Below are positions 27,312 through 35,239 of a stretch of 64,000 bases of DNA, piece by piece (within the stretch, counting starts at the first letter, position 1; every line of letters begins with the position of its first letter). The position numbers were made by a program, and so were the translations under genes. This DNA is from Bacteroidota bacterium (GTDB taxonomy: Bacteria > Bacteroidota > Ignavibacteria > UBA10030 > UBA8401): contig WBUG01000001.1 in NCBI GenBank assembly GCA_008933835.1, positions 62,001 to 126,000 on the forward strand, in the 5' to 3' direction. Below the pieces are notes generated by a model. It was not told the origin of the DNA. It did not search any database and worked only from the letters and a program-made list of their open reading frames with translations.

Positions 27312-28306
27312 CCTTCTGCACATTGTTCGACAGGAACTACCTCGCCCGCGGTCTGGCGATGCACGAATCGCTGTTGCGGGTGAACGACACCGCCCGGCTC
27401 TTCGTCTTCGCGTTCGATGACCTCACCGCGGAGATCCTGGAGCGGATGGACCTCCCGAGGCTCATCGTGGTTCGGCAGCGGGAGTTCGAGAACGCCGGAC
27501 TGCTCGCTGTCAAACCGACCCGAACGGCAGCGGAGTACTGCTGGACCGCGACCCCCGCCATCGTACTGCATGTGCTCGAACGGTACGGCGCGGACCATTG
27601 CACCTATATCGACGCCGACCTGTTCTTCTTTTCCGATCCGGCACCGTTGCTGCGTGAACTCGGTCCGTCGTCGGTCCTTCTTTCCCCGCACCGCTACACG
27701 CCTCGGTACGACCTGACGCGGCTCAGCGGACGCTACTGTGTCCAGTTCAATTCCTTCCGCAACACGCCGGAAGGATTGACCGCGCTCCGATGGTGGAACG
27801 AACGATGCCTGGAATGGTGCTACGCCCGGGAAGAGGATGGGAAGTTCGGTGATCAGAAATATCTCGATGACTGGACCGTCCGGTTCCCCGGCGTCCATGA
27901 GCTGCGGCACCTCGGAGGAGGGGTCGCACCCTGGAACGTGCAGCAGTATTCGTTCTCGGAGGAGGGAGAGCGCATCCGGGGAAGGGAACGTCGCAGCGGT
28001 ACGGAGTTCGATCTTGTCTTTTATCATTTCCATTATCTGCGTTTCTACCGTTCCGGCCGGGTGGACCTCGGGGATTATCGACTCGACGGTCCCGTCCTCC
28101 GTGTACTGTATCGACGGTATCTGCAGAAGCTGGAATCGGCCGTGGAACGGCTCAGCGGACTGAAGCCTGGAGAGGATTGGTACGGACGCAGGGAAGAACC
28201 GGCGGGGTGGGAAGGGTGGAGCACCATGGTGAAACGCCGGCTGAAAGGGCAGTACAATGTACTTTCCGCTTCCGCATATCGAGCGTTCACGGGGAGGGAA
28301 CGATGA
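27305..28306 (+). CDS. Glycosyltransferase, GT8-like (GT-A fold)
   Basis: A 333-residue protein. LTFCTLFDRNYLARGLAMHESLL and the D-x-D metal site CTYIDADLFFFSDP mark a GT-A, GT8-type transferase; SGRYCVQFNSFRNTPEGLTALRWWNERC and GDQKYLDDW are consistent with relatives annotated as hypothetical sugar transferases. The donor and acceptor are unknown. It is in a tight run with the GT4-like gene (7-nt overlap) and the GT2 gene (4-nt overlap). Confidence 0.8.
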   Translation: MLTFCTLFDRNYLARGLAMHESLLRVNDTARLFVFAFDDLTAEILERMDLPRLIVVRQREFENAGLLAVKPTRTAAEYCWTATPAIVLHVLERYGADHCTYIDADLFFFSDPAPLLRELGPSSVLLSPHRYTPRYDLTRLSGRYCVQFNSFRNTPEGLTALRWWNERCLEWCYAREEDGKFGDQKYLDDWTVRFPGVHELRHLGGGVAPWNVQQYSFSEEGERIRGRERRSGTEFDLVFYHFHYLRFYRSGRVDLGDYRLDGPVLRVLYRRYLQKLESAVERLSGLKPGEDWYGRREEPAGWEGWSTMVKRRLKGQYNVLSASAYRAFTGRER

Positions 28307-29061
28307 ACGCCGCGCCGCTGGTCTCGGTCATCACGGTCTGCTTCAATGCGGCGGACACCATCCGCCGCACCGTGGTGTCGGTCGCTCAGCAGACCTATGC
28401 CCCGGTCGAATACATCGTGGTGGATGGCGGTTCGACCGACGGAACGCTCGACATCGTACGGCAGTACGCACCGCCGAAAACCCGCGTCATTTCCGGTCCG
28501 GATTGTGGCATCAGTGACGCGTTCAACAAGGGTGTGGCAGCAGCGAAGGGAGAGTACATCCAGTTCATCAACGCGGACGACGCGCTCGCACCGGACAAGG
28601 TGGAACGCTCCGTCGAACTGTTCCGGAAACGGCCCGATGCCGGTTTCGTGTTCGGCGATGTACTGAAAGAGCACCCCGACGGGACGGTCGAACGGGTGGC
28701 GGGAGACCCGCACTACCGCCGGCGCCTTCGGTATGTGATGACACGCGTCAATCATCCGACCATGATGGTCCCTCGTTCACTGTTCGGAGAGGTCGGCGGA
28801 TTCGATACCGTCTGGAAGGTCGCCATGGATTATGATTGGCTGCTTCGACTGGAAGCCCGCTCCATTCACGGCGTGTATTCGCCCGAGATCATCGTCATCA
28901 TGGGGGCGGGAGGAGTGTCGGATGCACAGCGGTTCAAGGCGTTCCGTGAATGCCGCGACATCTCCATCCGTCACGGTCTGGCGCCGCTGTCGGCGTACGC
29001 ATACCAGGGAGCGCGCATCATGAAACATCTCGTTCTGAGATCGTTCGGGAGGCGAACATGA
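28303..29061 (+). CDS. Glycosyltransferase, GT2 family
   Basis: A 252-residue GT-A transferase: PLVSVITVCFNAADTIRRTVVSVAQQTYAPVEYIVVDGGSTDGT, GISDAFNKGVAAAKGEYIQFINADD (D-D-D-type metal site) and VNHPTMMVPRSLFGEVGGFD. It resembles the WcaA/amylovoran-type GT2 proteins that take part in exopolysaccharide or O-antigen synthesis. RBS GGAGGGAA precedes ATG 28303. It overlaps nadD by 4 nt. Confidence 0.92.
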   Translation: MNAAPLVSVITVCFNAADTIRRTVVSVAQQTYAPVEYIVVDGGSTDGTLDIVRQYAPPKTRVISGPDCGISDAFNKGVAAAKGEYIQFINADDALAPDKVERSVELFRKRPDAGFVFGDVLKEHPDGTVERVAGDPHYRRRLRYVMTRVNHPTMMVPRSLFGEVGGFDTVWKVAMDYDWLLRLEARSIHGVYSPEIIVIMGAGGVSDAQRFKAFRECRDISIRHGLAPLSAYAYQGARIMKHLVLRSFGRRT

Positions 29062-29636
29062 ACCTCGGCATCTTCGGCGGCACGTTCAATCCGCCGCATG
29101 TCGGTCACCTCATCACCGCCGAACGGGTCGGTGATGCGCTGGGACTCGATTCCATCCTGTTCATCCCGTCGTTCATCTCTCCGCACAAGCAGGAAGGGGA
29201 GGAACGGACGGCGGAGCACCGTCTCGCCATGACGCGCCTGGCGGCGGCGGAAAACCCTCGGTTCGCCGTTTCCGACATCGAGATTCAGCGGCCGGAGCCG
29301 TCGTACACCATCGAGACGGTCCGTTCGCTGCGCCATGAGCGGCCGGAAGACCACCTCTTCCTCATCATTGGCATGGACAATTTTCTCACCTTTCACCTAT
29401 GGAAGGAGCCCAAAGAACTGCTTCGGTCGGCGGCATTGGTCGTCATGAACCGGCCATTGTATCCGAAGCGGGTGAACGAGGTGCTCGGAACGGAGAACGT
29501 GCAATTCGTGGATGTTCCAGGCATCGACGTATCCTCTTCAGAGATACGGCGGCGGGTACATCAGGGGGAGTCCATACGGTATCTCGTTCCGCAATCGGTC
29601 GAAGCATATATCCATCAGCACGCTCTCTATCGATGA
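29058..29636 (+). CDS. nadD: Nicotinate-nucleotide adenylyltransferase
   Basis: A 192-residue NAD-synthesis enzyme. GIFGGTFNPPHVGHLITAE carries the H-x-G-H nucleotidyltransferase motif, and the C-terminal VSSSEIRRRVHQGESIRYLVPQSV is the I-S-S-T-x-I-R-type motif. GGAGGCGAAC precedes the ATG. It closes the trpD-to-nadD run and is followed by a terminator. Confidence 0.96.
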   Translation: MNLGIFGGTFNPPHVGHLITAERVGDALGLDSILFIPSFISPHKQEGEERTAEHRLAMTRLAAAENPRFAVSDIEIQRPEPSYTIETVRSLRHERPEDHLFLIIGMDNFLTFHLWKEPKELLRSAALVVMNRPLYPKRVNEVLGTENVQFVDVPGIDVSSSEIRRRVHQGESIRYLVPQSVEAYIHQHALYR

Positions 29637-29663
29637 GGATACGGTCGTGGTATGAAAGCGAAA

Positions 29664-29687
29664 AGCCCGGTGATGCCGGGCTTTTTT
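29664..29687 (+). terminator. Terminator after nadD
   Basis: AGCCCGG (29664-29670) pairs with CCGGGCT (29676-29682), followed by T residues to 29687; it is 28 nt after nadD. Confidence 0.9.
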
Positions 29688-29755
29688 ACTTTCCAGGATT
29701 GCAATGACGGAATCGCCCCGGCGCCGGGACGAGGATAAGCGTTGAAAATGCAAAA

Positions 29756-29773
29756 CCCCGGATCGTTCCGGGG
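29756..29773 (-). terminator. Hairpin downstream of tRNA-Phe (minus strand)
   Basis: CCCCGGA (29756-29762) pairs with TCCGGGG (29767-29773). On the minus strand the stem is followed by TTTTG, so it is a likely terminator of the tRNA transcript, 7 nt after the CCA end. Confidence 0.75.
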
Positions 29774-29779
29774 CTTTGG

Positions 29780-29855
29780 TGGTGGACAGGGCCAGAATCG
29801 AACTGGCGACACACGGCTTTTCAGGCCGTTGCTCTACCAACTGAGCTACCTGTCC
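29780..29855 (-). tRNA. tRNA-Phe (GAA)
   Basis: A 76-nt tRNA on the minus strand with an encoded CCA. The acceptor stem GGACAGG/CCTGTCC closes it, the D-arm contains AGCTCAGTTGGTAGAGC, the anticodon loop is CTGAAAA between ACGGC and GCCGT (anticodon GAA), and the T-loop is TTCGATT. The 5' end is at 29855. Confidence 0.97.
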
Positions 29856-29864
29856 GAAAATTTC

Positions 29865-30053
29865 CAAACTTAGCGCCTGAGTTTTCCTAAAAGCTAAGTT
29901 TGTGAAATTTTCAGGATCCCGATGATGTTCATCGGGATCCGAAAATCTTTCGACGGATTTCAAACTTAGCGCCTGAGTTTTCCTAAAAGCTAAGTTTGTG
30001 AAATTTTCAGGATCCCGATGATGTTCATCGGGATCCGAAAATCTTTCGACGGA
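29865..30053. repeat. Two tandem copies of a 96-nt unit containing two inverted repeats
   Basis: Copy 1 (29865-29957) and copy 2 (29961-30053) are identical over 93 nt, with a period of 96. Each unit contains AAACTTAGC...GCTAAGTTT and a long hairpin GGATCCCGATGA-TGT-TCATCGGGATCC flanked by ATTTTC/GAAAAT. A degraded third copy of the first half follows at about 30057-30108. The array lies upstream of tRNA-Phe and downstream of hppA (both minus strand). Confidence 0.9.
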
Positions 30054-30122
30054 ATCAAAACGTAGCGACCGAGTTTTTCTGGGTGATACGTTCGAAGAAT
30101 TCTCTTTTCCGATTGAAACTTG

Positions 30123-30150
30123 ACGGTCCCGCTATCGCTAGCGGGACCGT
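30123..30150. repeat. 12-bp perfect hairpin between hppA and the repeat array
   Basis: ACGGTCCCGCTA (30123-30134) pairs with TAGCGGGACCGT (30139-30150) around TCGC. It lies 59 nt past the hppA stop on the minus strand, so it may stop or protect the hppA transcript, although the following T-run is weak. Confidence 0.7.
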
Positions 30151-30208
30151 TCCAAAGCACACATCAATATACGGAAAAAATCGATTCTCCCAAAAGAAAA
30201 AATACGGC

Positions 30209-32368
30209 TCAGATGAAAAGCGGCGCCATCACCAGCGTGATGGTGGACAGCAGCTTGATGAGCACGTGCAGCGACGGGCCGGCGGTGTCCTTGAACGGAT
30301 CGCCGACGGTGTCTCCCACCACGGTGGCCTTGTGCCATTCGGTCCCCTTCTTGCTCTCCACCTCCACATACTTCTTCGCATTGTCCCACGCGCCGCCGCC
30401 GTTGTTGAGGAAGAGCGCCACCAGGATCCCGGTGATGGTACCGACCATCAACAGGCCGCCGACCACCTCGGCGCCGCTCGCGCCATGCGCAGGGCTGCCG
30501 GTGGCGATGTAGAGCCACTTGAAGAGGATGCCGACCACGATGGGCATGAGCACCACGAGCAGGCCCGGCAGCACCATTTCGCGCAGCGCCGCCCGCGTCA
30601 CGATGTCGACGCACTGGCCGTAGTCGGGCTTCGAGGTCCCCAGCATGATCCCGGGGTTGTTCTTGAACTGCTCCCGGACGTTGTTGATGACCGCGTACGC
30701 GGCGCGTCCCACCGCCTTGATGGCGAGGGAGGAGAAGAGGAACACGAGCATCGCGCCGAGCAGCGAGCCGACGAACACCGCTGGTTTGGACAGGTCGATG
30801 TGGGTCAGGTTGAAACCGTAGTTCCGCACTTCGTCGAAGTAGGCCGAGAAGAGCAGGAATGCGGCCAAAGCGGCGGAACCGACAGCGTAGCCCTTTGTGA
30901 GCGCCTTGGTGGTGTTGCCGACGGCGTCCAGACGGTCGGTCTTCCGGCGGATCTCTTCAGGCTGGTGCGACATCTCGACGATGCCGCCGGCGTTGTCCGT
31001 GATGGGACCGAAGGTGTCCATTGCCAGGATGTACGCAGCGGTGCCGAGCATACCCATGGTGGCCACGGCAGTGCCGAACAGTCCCGCATGCTGCAGGCCG
31101 GACGATTCGCCGAGGAAGTACGCCGAGATGAGCGCGGCGGAGATGACGAGCACCGGATATCCGGTGGACTCCATGCCGACCGCGATGCCCGCGATGATGT
31201 TCGTCGCCGGGCCGGTCTTGGACTGTTCGGCGATGGACTGTACCGGGCGGTACTTGTACTCGGTGTAGTACTGCGTCAGGAAGACGAACGCGAGCGAGGT
31301 GAGAACACCGATGACTCCGGCGATGAAGAAGTTGAAGTAGTACTGTTCACCGAGCAGCCAGCGCGACGCGATGAAGAATCCGACCATCGCCAGCGCTGCG
31401 GTGATGTAGAACCCGCGGTTGAGGGCGTTCATCGGGTCCTCTTTGTCGTCCGTCTTCACCATCATGATGCCGATGACCGACGCGATGATGCCGAAGGCGC
31501 GGGCGACGAGCGGGAAGAGCAGCACGCCGATGAGCGGCAGTCCGGCGGACTCGAACGTCGCCGCGTTGGCGCTGTAGAGTCCGGCGGCGAGGATCATGGC
31601 GCCGATGTTCTCGGCGGCGGTGGATTCGAAGAGGTCAGCGCCGCGGCCGGCGCAGTCGCCCACGTTATCGCCCACCAGGTCCGCGATCACCGCGGGATTG
31701 CGCGGATCGTCCTCGGGGATCCCCGCTTCCACTTTCCCCACCAGGTCGGCGCCCACATCGGCCGCCTTCGTATAGATGCCGCCGCCGAGCTGCGCGAACA
31801 GCGCGACGAACGATGCGCCGAAACCGTAGCCGACGATGAGCAGGGGGATCTTCGCGGGATCGGGGACGATGCCCATCCAGTCCACGATGGCGAAGAGACC
31901 GGCGACGCCGAGCAGGCTCATCGCCACGACGAAGAAGCCCGAGACCGCTCCGCCGCGAAGTGCCGTCTGCAGCGCGCCGTTCATTCCCACCGTCGCCGCG
32001 GCGGCGGTGCGGATGTTGGTGCGGATGGAGGTCCACATGCCCATGTAACCGGCCGCGACGGAGCAGAGCGCACCGAGCACGAACGATACGGTGGTCCACA
32101 GCGCGAGCATGGACGGGGTCGCCGGATCGTGCTCGTTCGGGGTGCGGACGAACGCGTAGAGGATATAGATGAGGGCGGCCAATGCGATGGAAAGATAGAT
32201 GATCGTCTTGTTCTGACGGCTCAGGAAGGCTTCCGCTCCCGCCTTGATGGCGTCCGAGATCTCCCGCATGGCAGGTGTGCCGGTGTCGCGGCGCATCACG
32301 TCACGGATAAGATAGAGCGCGAAGAGCAGTCCGAAGATGGAGATGGCAAGGATCAAAAAGAGTTCCAT
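30209..32368 (-). CDS. hppA: Membrane-bound proton-translocating pyrophosphatase
   Basis: A 719-residue polytopic pump that couples pyrophosphate hydrolysis to ion transport. The substrate-site motifs are GGGIYTKAADVGADLVGK, DNVGDCAGRGADLFE and TDNAGGI, with a second acidic cluster near the C-terminus (VGDTVGDPFKDTAGPSLH). In the position that separates K+-dependent (GNTTAA) from K+-independent enzymes this one reads GNTTKALT, so it is predicted K+-independent and H+-pumping. AAAGGA lies upstream of the ATG at longer than usual spacing. A terminator-like hairpin sits in the leader. Confidence 0.96.
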   Translation of the reverse strand: MELFLILAISIFGLLFALYLIRDVMRRDTGTPAMREISDAIKAGAEAFLSRQNKTIIYLSIALAALIYILYAFVRTPNEHDPATPSMLALWTTVSFVLGALCSVAAGYMGMWTSIRTNIRTAAAATVGMNGALQTALRGGAVSGFFVVAMSLLGVAGLFAIVDWMGIVPDPAKIPLLIVGYGFGASFVALFAQLGGGIYTKAADVGADLVGKVEAGIPEDDPRNPAVIADLVGDNVGDCAGRGADLFESTAAENIGAMILAAGLYSANAATFESAGLPLIGVLLFPLVARAFGIIASVIGIMMVKTDDKEDPMNALNRGFYITAALAMVGFFIASRWLLGEQYYFNFFIAGVIGVLTSLAFVFLTQYYTEYKYRPVQSIAEQSKTGPATNIIAGIAVGMESTGYPVLVISAALISAYFLGESSGLQHAGLFGTAVATMGMLGTAAYILAMDTFGPITDNAGGIVEMSHQPEEIRRKTDRLDAVGNTTKALTKGYAVGSAALAAFLLFSAYFDEVRNYGFNLTHIDLSKPAVFVGSLLGAMLVFLFSSLAIKAVGRAAYAVINNVREQFKNNPGIMLGTSKPDYGQCVDIVTRAALREMVLPGLLVVLMPIVVGILFKWLYIATGSPAHGASGAEVVGGLLMVGTITGILVALFLNNGGGAWDNAKKYVEVESKKGTEWHKATVVGDTVGDPFKDTAGPSLHVLIKLLSTITLVMAPLFI

Positions 32369-32421
32369 ACGTTCCGGCGTGTCCTTTCTGTGATGACGGT
32401 GGATGATGGGCGGTCACCGTA

Positions 32422-32454
32422 ATAAAAAGCCCCGAAATGGTCGGGGCCGGTGAC
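32422..32454 (-). terminator. Intrinsic terminator upstream of hppA (MFS terminator or hppA attenuator)
   Basis: On the minus strand GCCCCGA pairs with TCGGGGC (32429-32447), followed by TTTTTAT; an outer stem GTCACCG/CGGTGAC (32448-32454 with 32413-32419) brackets it. It lies 54 nt before the hppA ATG and downstream of a promoter-like sequence. Confidence 0.8.
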
Positions 32455-32470
32455 TCAACGATAGTGGCTC

Positions 32471-32499
32471 AATTTATGAAAGTGGATGCGGATTTCCAA
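32471..32499 (-). promoter_or_regulatory. Candidate hppA promoter
   Basis: Minus strand: TTGGAA (32499-32494), 17-nt spacer, TAAATT (32476-32471). The -10 hexamer is the same as that before trpD. Transcription would start near 32464, upstream of the terminator at 32422-32454. Confidence 0.5.
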
Positions 32500-32596
32500 G
32501 AGACCGAGCGAATTTCTTCCCTTTTCCTGAAAAGCCCTTTCACACACTCTTTATTCCGTAGTTGGGAGAGCCCCGGACATGGATGACGCTGTCCGC

Positions 32597-33745
32597 TCAG
32601 TTGCGATGCCATCGGATGCTCATGATGAGCGCGATGGAAGCGAACAAAGCGGAAAGAAGGAAGGGCAGCGATGGGGCGACTTCGAACAAGCGGCCGGCCA
32701 CGAGCGGTCCGAGCACCATCGCCACGGTCATTATAGAGACGTTCGTGCCGATGATCTCCCCCTTCAACTCCCGAGGAACGGCGTTCACCGCTTTGTTCGT
32801 CGTTACGACACGGAGGATGGCCTGACTCGTGCCCAGCAAGGGGAGCGCCAGGAGAAAAAGTACCACGTGCCCCGAAGCAGCGATCAGAGTTCCGGTGACG
32901 GTGAAAACGAGCATAATGCGTTCCACTTCATTCGCGGTGAACCGGTGCATCCATACTTTATTGAGAAGGTAGACCTGATTCACGAGAATCGTCAACCCCA
33001 TGATCGTGAAGAGTAGACTTGTCGAAAACGAACCAAATCCGAAGACATTTTGCGTGAAAAGGGCGAACACTGTCTGGATAGTGACGAACGAAAGGGCGAA
33101 CAAAAACCAGATCAAAAAAAGGGAACGTAGCTGCGGGAGGTTGATGGCTCGAATGATCGGCAAAAATGGGTTGAATCGCATCGCACCGGTATTTCTATGA
33201 AAATTTGATTCCTTTAATAGAAAAAGTGCCGAAATACCATTAAGCAGTGCCATGCTCCCGGCTACATAGAACGGAAATGCATGCGTAACTGTGCTCAAAA
33301 TCCCGCCAAAAAGAGGACCAAGAATGAATCCAATTCCGAACGTTGCACCGATTAAACCAAGGTTTTTAATCCGGTCCTTCTCATCGTGAGAAATGTCGAC
33401 GAGAAAGCTCTGAGCAGTCGAGAAATTTCCGGCAGCCAATCCATCGATGATTCGTCCTAAAAACAGCATTGGGATGGAAGCGGCACTGGCGAACACGAAC
33501 CATCCTGCCGAAGTAGAAAAAATACTTAATAAAATGACAGGTTTTCTACCGATTCGGTCAGATAGTGACCCGAGAATCGGACTGCTTAAAAATGCGCAAA
33601 AAGAATAGATCGAAAAAAGGATGGTGATTACAGAAGGGGAGGCGCCGAATTCATTAAGATAGAAAGGGAGGATCGGAATCACAATACCGAATCCCAGGAC
33701 ATCGACAAAAACCGTAGCCAAAATGATGATTTTTTGTGATTTCAT
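32597..33745 (-). CDS. MFS transporter (TetA/drug:H+ antiporter-like)
   Basis: A 382-residue, 12-helix transporter from the internal ATG (MKSQKIIILATVFVDVLGFGIVIPILPF). Motif A between helices 2 and 3 is GSLSDRIGRKPVI and the motif-C-like region is GATFGIGFILGPLFGG, as in the DHA1/TetA group; the substrate is unknown. The frame stays open 56 codons further upstream to 33913, but that extension has no membrane or family pattern, and TTGACA-N16-TACTTT-N5-ATG (33778-33743) supports the internal start as a leaderless transcript. The 5' half of the gene is distinctly AT-richer than its 3' half and than its neighbours, suggesting foreign origin. Confidence 0.88.
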   Translation of the reverse strand: MKSQKIIILATVFVDVLGFGIVIPILPFYLNEFGASPSVITILFSIYSFCAFLSSPILGSLSDRIGRKPVILLSIFSTSAGWFVFASAASIPMLFLGRIIDGLAAGNFSTAQSFLVDISHDEKDRIKNLGLIGATFGIGFILGPLFGGILSTVTHAFPFYVAGSMALLNGISALFLLKESNFHRNTGAMRFNPFLPIIRAINLPQLRSLFLIWFLFALSFVTIQTVFALFTQNVFGFGSFSTSLLFTIMGLTILVNQVYLLNKVWMHRFTANEVERIMLVFTVTGTLIAASGHVVLFLLALPLLGTSQAILRVVTTNKAVNAVPRELKGEIIGTNVSIMTVAMVLGPLVAGRLFEVAPSLPFLLSALFASIALIMSIRWHRN

Positions 33746-33750
33746 TCCAG

Positions 33751-33778
33751 AAAGTAGGTAAAAAATGAATGATGTCAA
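33751..33778 (-). promoter_or_regulatory. Candidate promoter for a leaderless MFS transcript
   Basis: Minus strand: TTGACA (33778-33773), 16-nt spacer, TACTTT (33756-33751), then 5 nt to the ATG at 33745. The spacing between -10 and start codon is the same as at trpD. Confidence 0.5.
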
Positions 33779-34188
33779 AGGTATCTTTTTTGAACACTCT
33801 TCAGAATGGTTGATTTTGTGAATAATTGGAAGGTATTGTTCATTTTTTAATAAATCTAACCATTGATTTTCGATGTGTATGAAGAAGTTAACCTTTTTCG
33901 GACATAAGGACATGTGAGGACTACGCTAGCGTTGATCATATTAGTTTGGATACAACTAATACTGAAAACGGCGATCTCAAAATAGTGTAACCCATGATAT
34001 TATTGATGTAAGCGATATCTCAACTTTAATTATTTTTCACATTTTTCAAATGGTGTGTTAACCGTGTCACATCATGGTGGCATCAAGGATTATTATTACA
34101 AAGTAACCTATGTTTGAGAATTATTAACGTGTTTCTACTTCTTAAGATTTCTTTAATTAAGTTCTTAAAACGTTCTAATAACTAATCC
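33779..34188. other. AT-rich intergenic region
   Basis: Over 400 nt without a convincing gene, markedly AT-richer than the rest of the window. It contains a 7-bp dyad TATTAGT/ACTAATA (33939-33945, 33955-33961), which could be an operator for the divergent genes, and A/T-rich runs. Nothing else was recognised. Confidence 0.6.
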
Positions 34189-34221
34189 TTTGCATAGAAA
34201 TGCCAATAAATCGTAACTTTG
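34189..34221 (+). promoter_or_regulatory. Bacteroidota-type promoter of the first CarH-like regulator
   Basis: TTTG (34189-34192), 21-nt spacer, TAACTTTG (34214-34221). This matches the Bacteroidota consensus TTTG/TTG then TAnnTTTG. The gene start is 55 nt downstream. Confidence 0.72.
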
Positions 34222-34276
34222 AACAAGCAAAAGGGAAAACCGCTCATTCGGTTTAGATGGAAGAAAGGAAGACGTC

Positions 34277-35188
34277 ATGGGAGAAGTTCTCTTCAACACA
34301 AATGAAGTCGCCAACATGCTGCAGGTCGACAAGTCGACCGTGAAGCGTTGGACCGATGAAGGGAAGTTGAAGTGCTTCCGGACTCCGGGAGGTCACCGGA
34401 AGTTCCGTGCGGACGACGTGTACAGTTTCATGTCGAGCTTCAACTACGGCGTGTCCACGCTGCAGGTACTTCCGCAGCTCGCGAGCGATGAGGTCATCAT
34501 CAAGCGCATCGTGCAGAACAAAGAGTTCAGCGTGCTGAGTTCGGTCTGCTTCAACGCCGCCATCAAAGGGAAGAAGGACGAGATCCTCACACTCTTCATC
34601 GAAACGTACCGCGCCGGCATGTCCGTCGCCGCCGCGTTCGATCACATCCTGCGTCCCTCGCTGAAGAAGATCAACGACATGCACGCGTCCAACAAGATCT
34701 CGTTCACGGAGTACCAGCTGGCGCACAACGCGCTCTCGTCCGCCGTGGTGCAGCTGCAGGACAGCGTGCAGCGTTCCGCGAAGAACAACCGCGTCATCGT
34801 CTGTGCGTCGCTCGAGCAGGAGCGGAACGATGTGGAGAGCAAGGCGCTCGTGACGCTGTTCGAGATCGACGGGTTCACGGTGCTCAACCTCGGTACCGGC
34901 GTCAGCGCCGATGCGGTGAATCATCTGGTGTTCCGCACGAAGCCCTTCGCCGTCTGTCTGTATTCCTGCGCACCGGCGGACACGGAGAAGTTCGTGGCGG
35001 AAGTGGAGAAGGTGCTGCATGCGACGAAGGATACGATGACGCGGCTGGTGGTGGGCGGTAAGGCGTTCGAAGCGGAGGCGGTCCGCGAGAACTTCGTCGG
35101 GATCCGCATCTGCCCGTCGTTCCAGGAGTTCGCGCTCGTCCGATACCACGAGAGCGCCGAAGAAGTGAGACAGTACGACAATCAGTGA
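34277..35188 (+). CDS. CarH/LitR-like MerR-type regulator with degenerate B12-binding domain (block 1)
   Basis: A 303-residue protein. Residues 1-55 are a MerR/excisionase HTH (FNTNEVANMLQVDKSTVKRW, TPGGHRKFRADDV). Then come a four-helix region (DEILTLFIETYRAGMSVAAAFDHILRPSL) and a Rossmann-like B12-binding-type domain (VIVCASLEQERNDVESKALVTLFEIDG; VVGGKAF). The D-x-H-x-x-G cobalamin motif is absent (ERNDVES instead), and the E-H pair of photoreceptor CarH is replaced (EYQLAHN). It probably regulates without B12, or with another ligand. RBS AAAGGAA is present, and it sits directly upstream of the secreted-protein block. The protein at 58648-59550 is its paralogue. Confidence 0.88.
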   Translation: MGEVLFNTNEVANMLQVDKSTVKRWTDEGKLKCFRTPGGHRKFRADDVYSFMSSFNYGVSTLQVLPQLASDEVIIKRIVQNKEFSVLSSVCFNAAIKGKKDEILTLFIETYRAGMSVAAAFDHILRPSLKKINDMHASNKISFTEYQLAHNALSSAVVQLQDSVQRSAKNNRVIVCASLEQERNDVESKALVTLFEIDGFTVLNLGTGVSADAVNHLVFRTKPFAVCLYSCAPADTEKFVAEVEKVLHATKDTMTRLVVGGKAFEAEAVRENFVGIRICPSFQEFALVRYHESAEEVRQYDNQ

Positions 35189-35239
35189 AACTATCAAGCA
35201 ACGATGACAACGAACACACAACACAAAGGAGACAGCAGC

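Noticed and set aside
29865-30053. Tandem repeats as a CRISPR array
   Set aside because: The repeat unit is 96 nt with no distinct spacers, and no cas genes are present.
30083-32422. 779-codon + strand ORF opposite hppA
   Set aside because: A Glu/Arg/Asp-rich shadow of hppA with no recognisable domain; hppA on the minus strand is unambiguous.
32413-32470. Fluoride (crcB) riboswitch before the pyrophosphatase gene
   Set aside because: The conserved aptamer segments and their pseudoknot pattern are not present.
33746-33913. N-terminal 56-residue extension of the MFS transporter
   Set aside because: No membrane segment or family pattern. The internal ATG gives the standard MFS N-terminus and has a well-spaced promoter.
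34189-34221. B12 riboswitch upstream of the CarH-like regulator
   Set aside because: No B12-box or other cobalamin riboswitch core is readable in the AT-rich leader.
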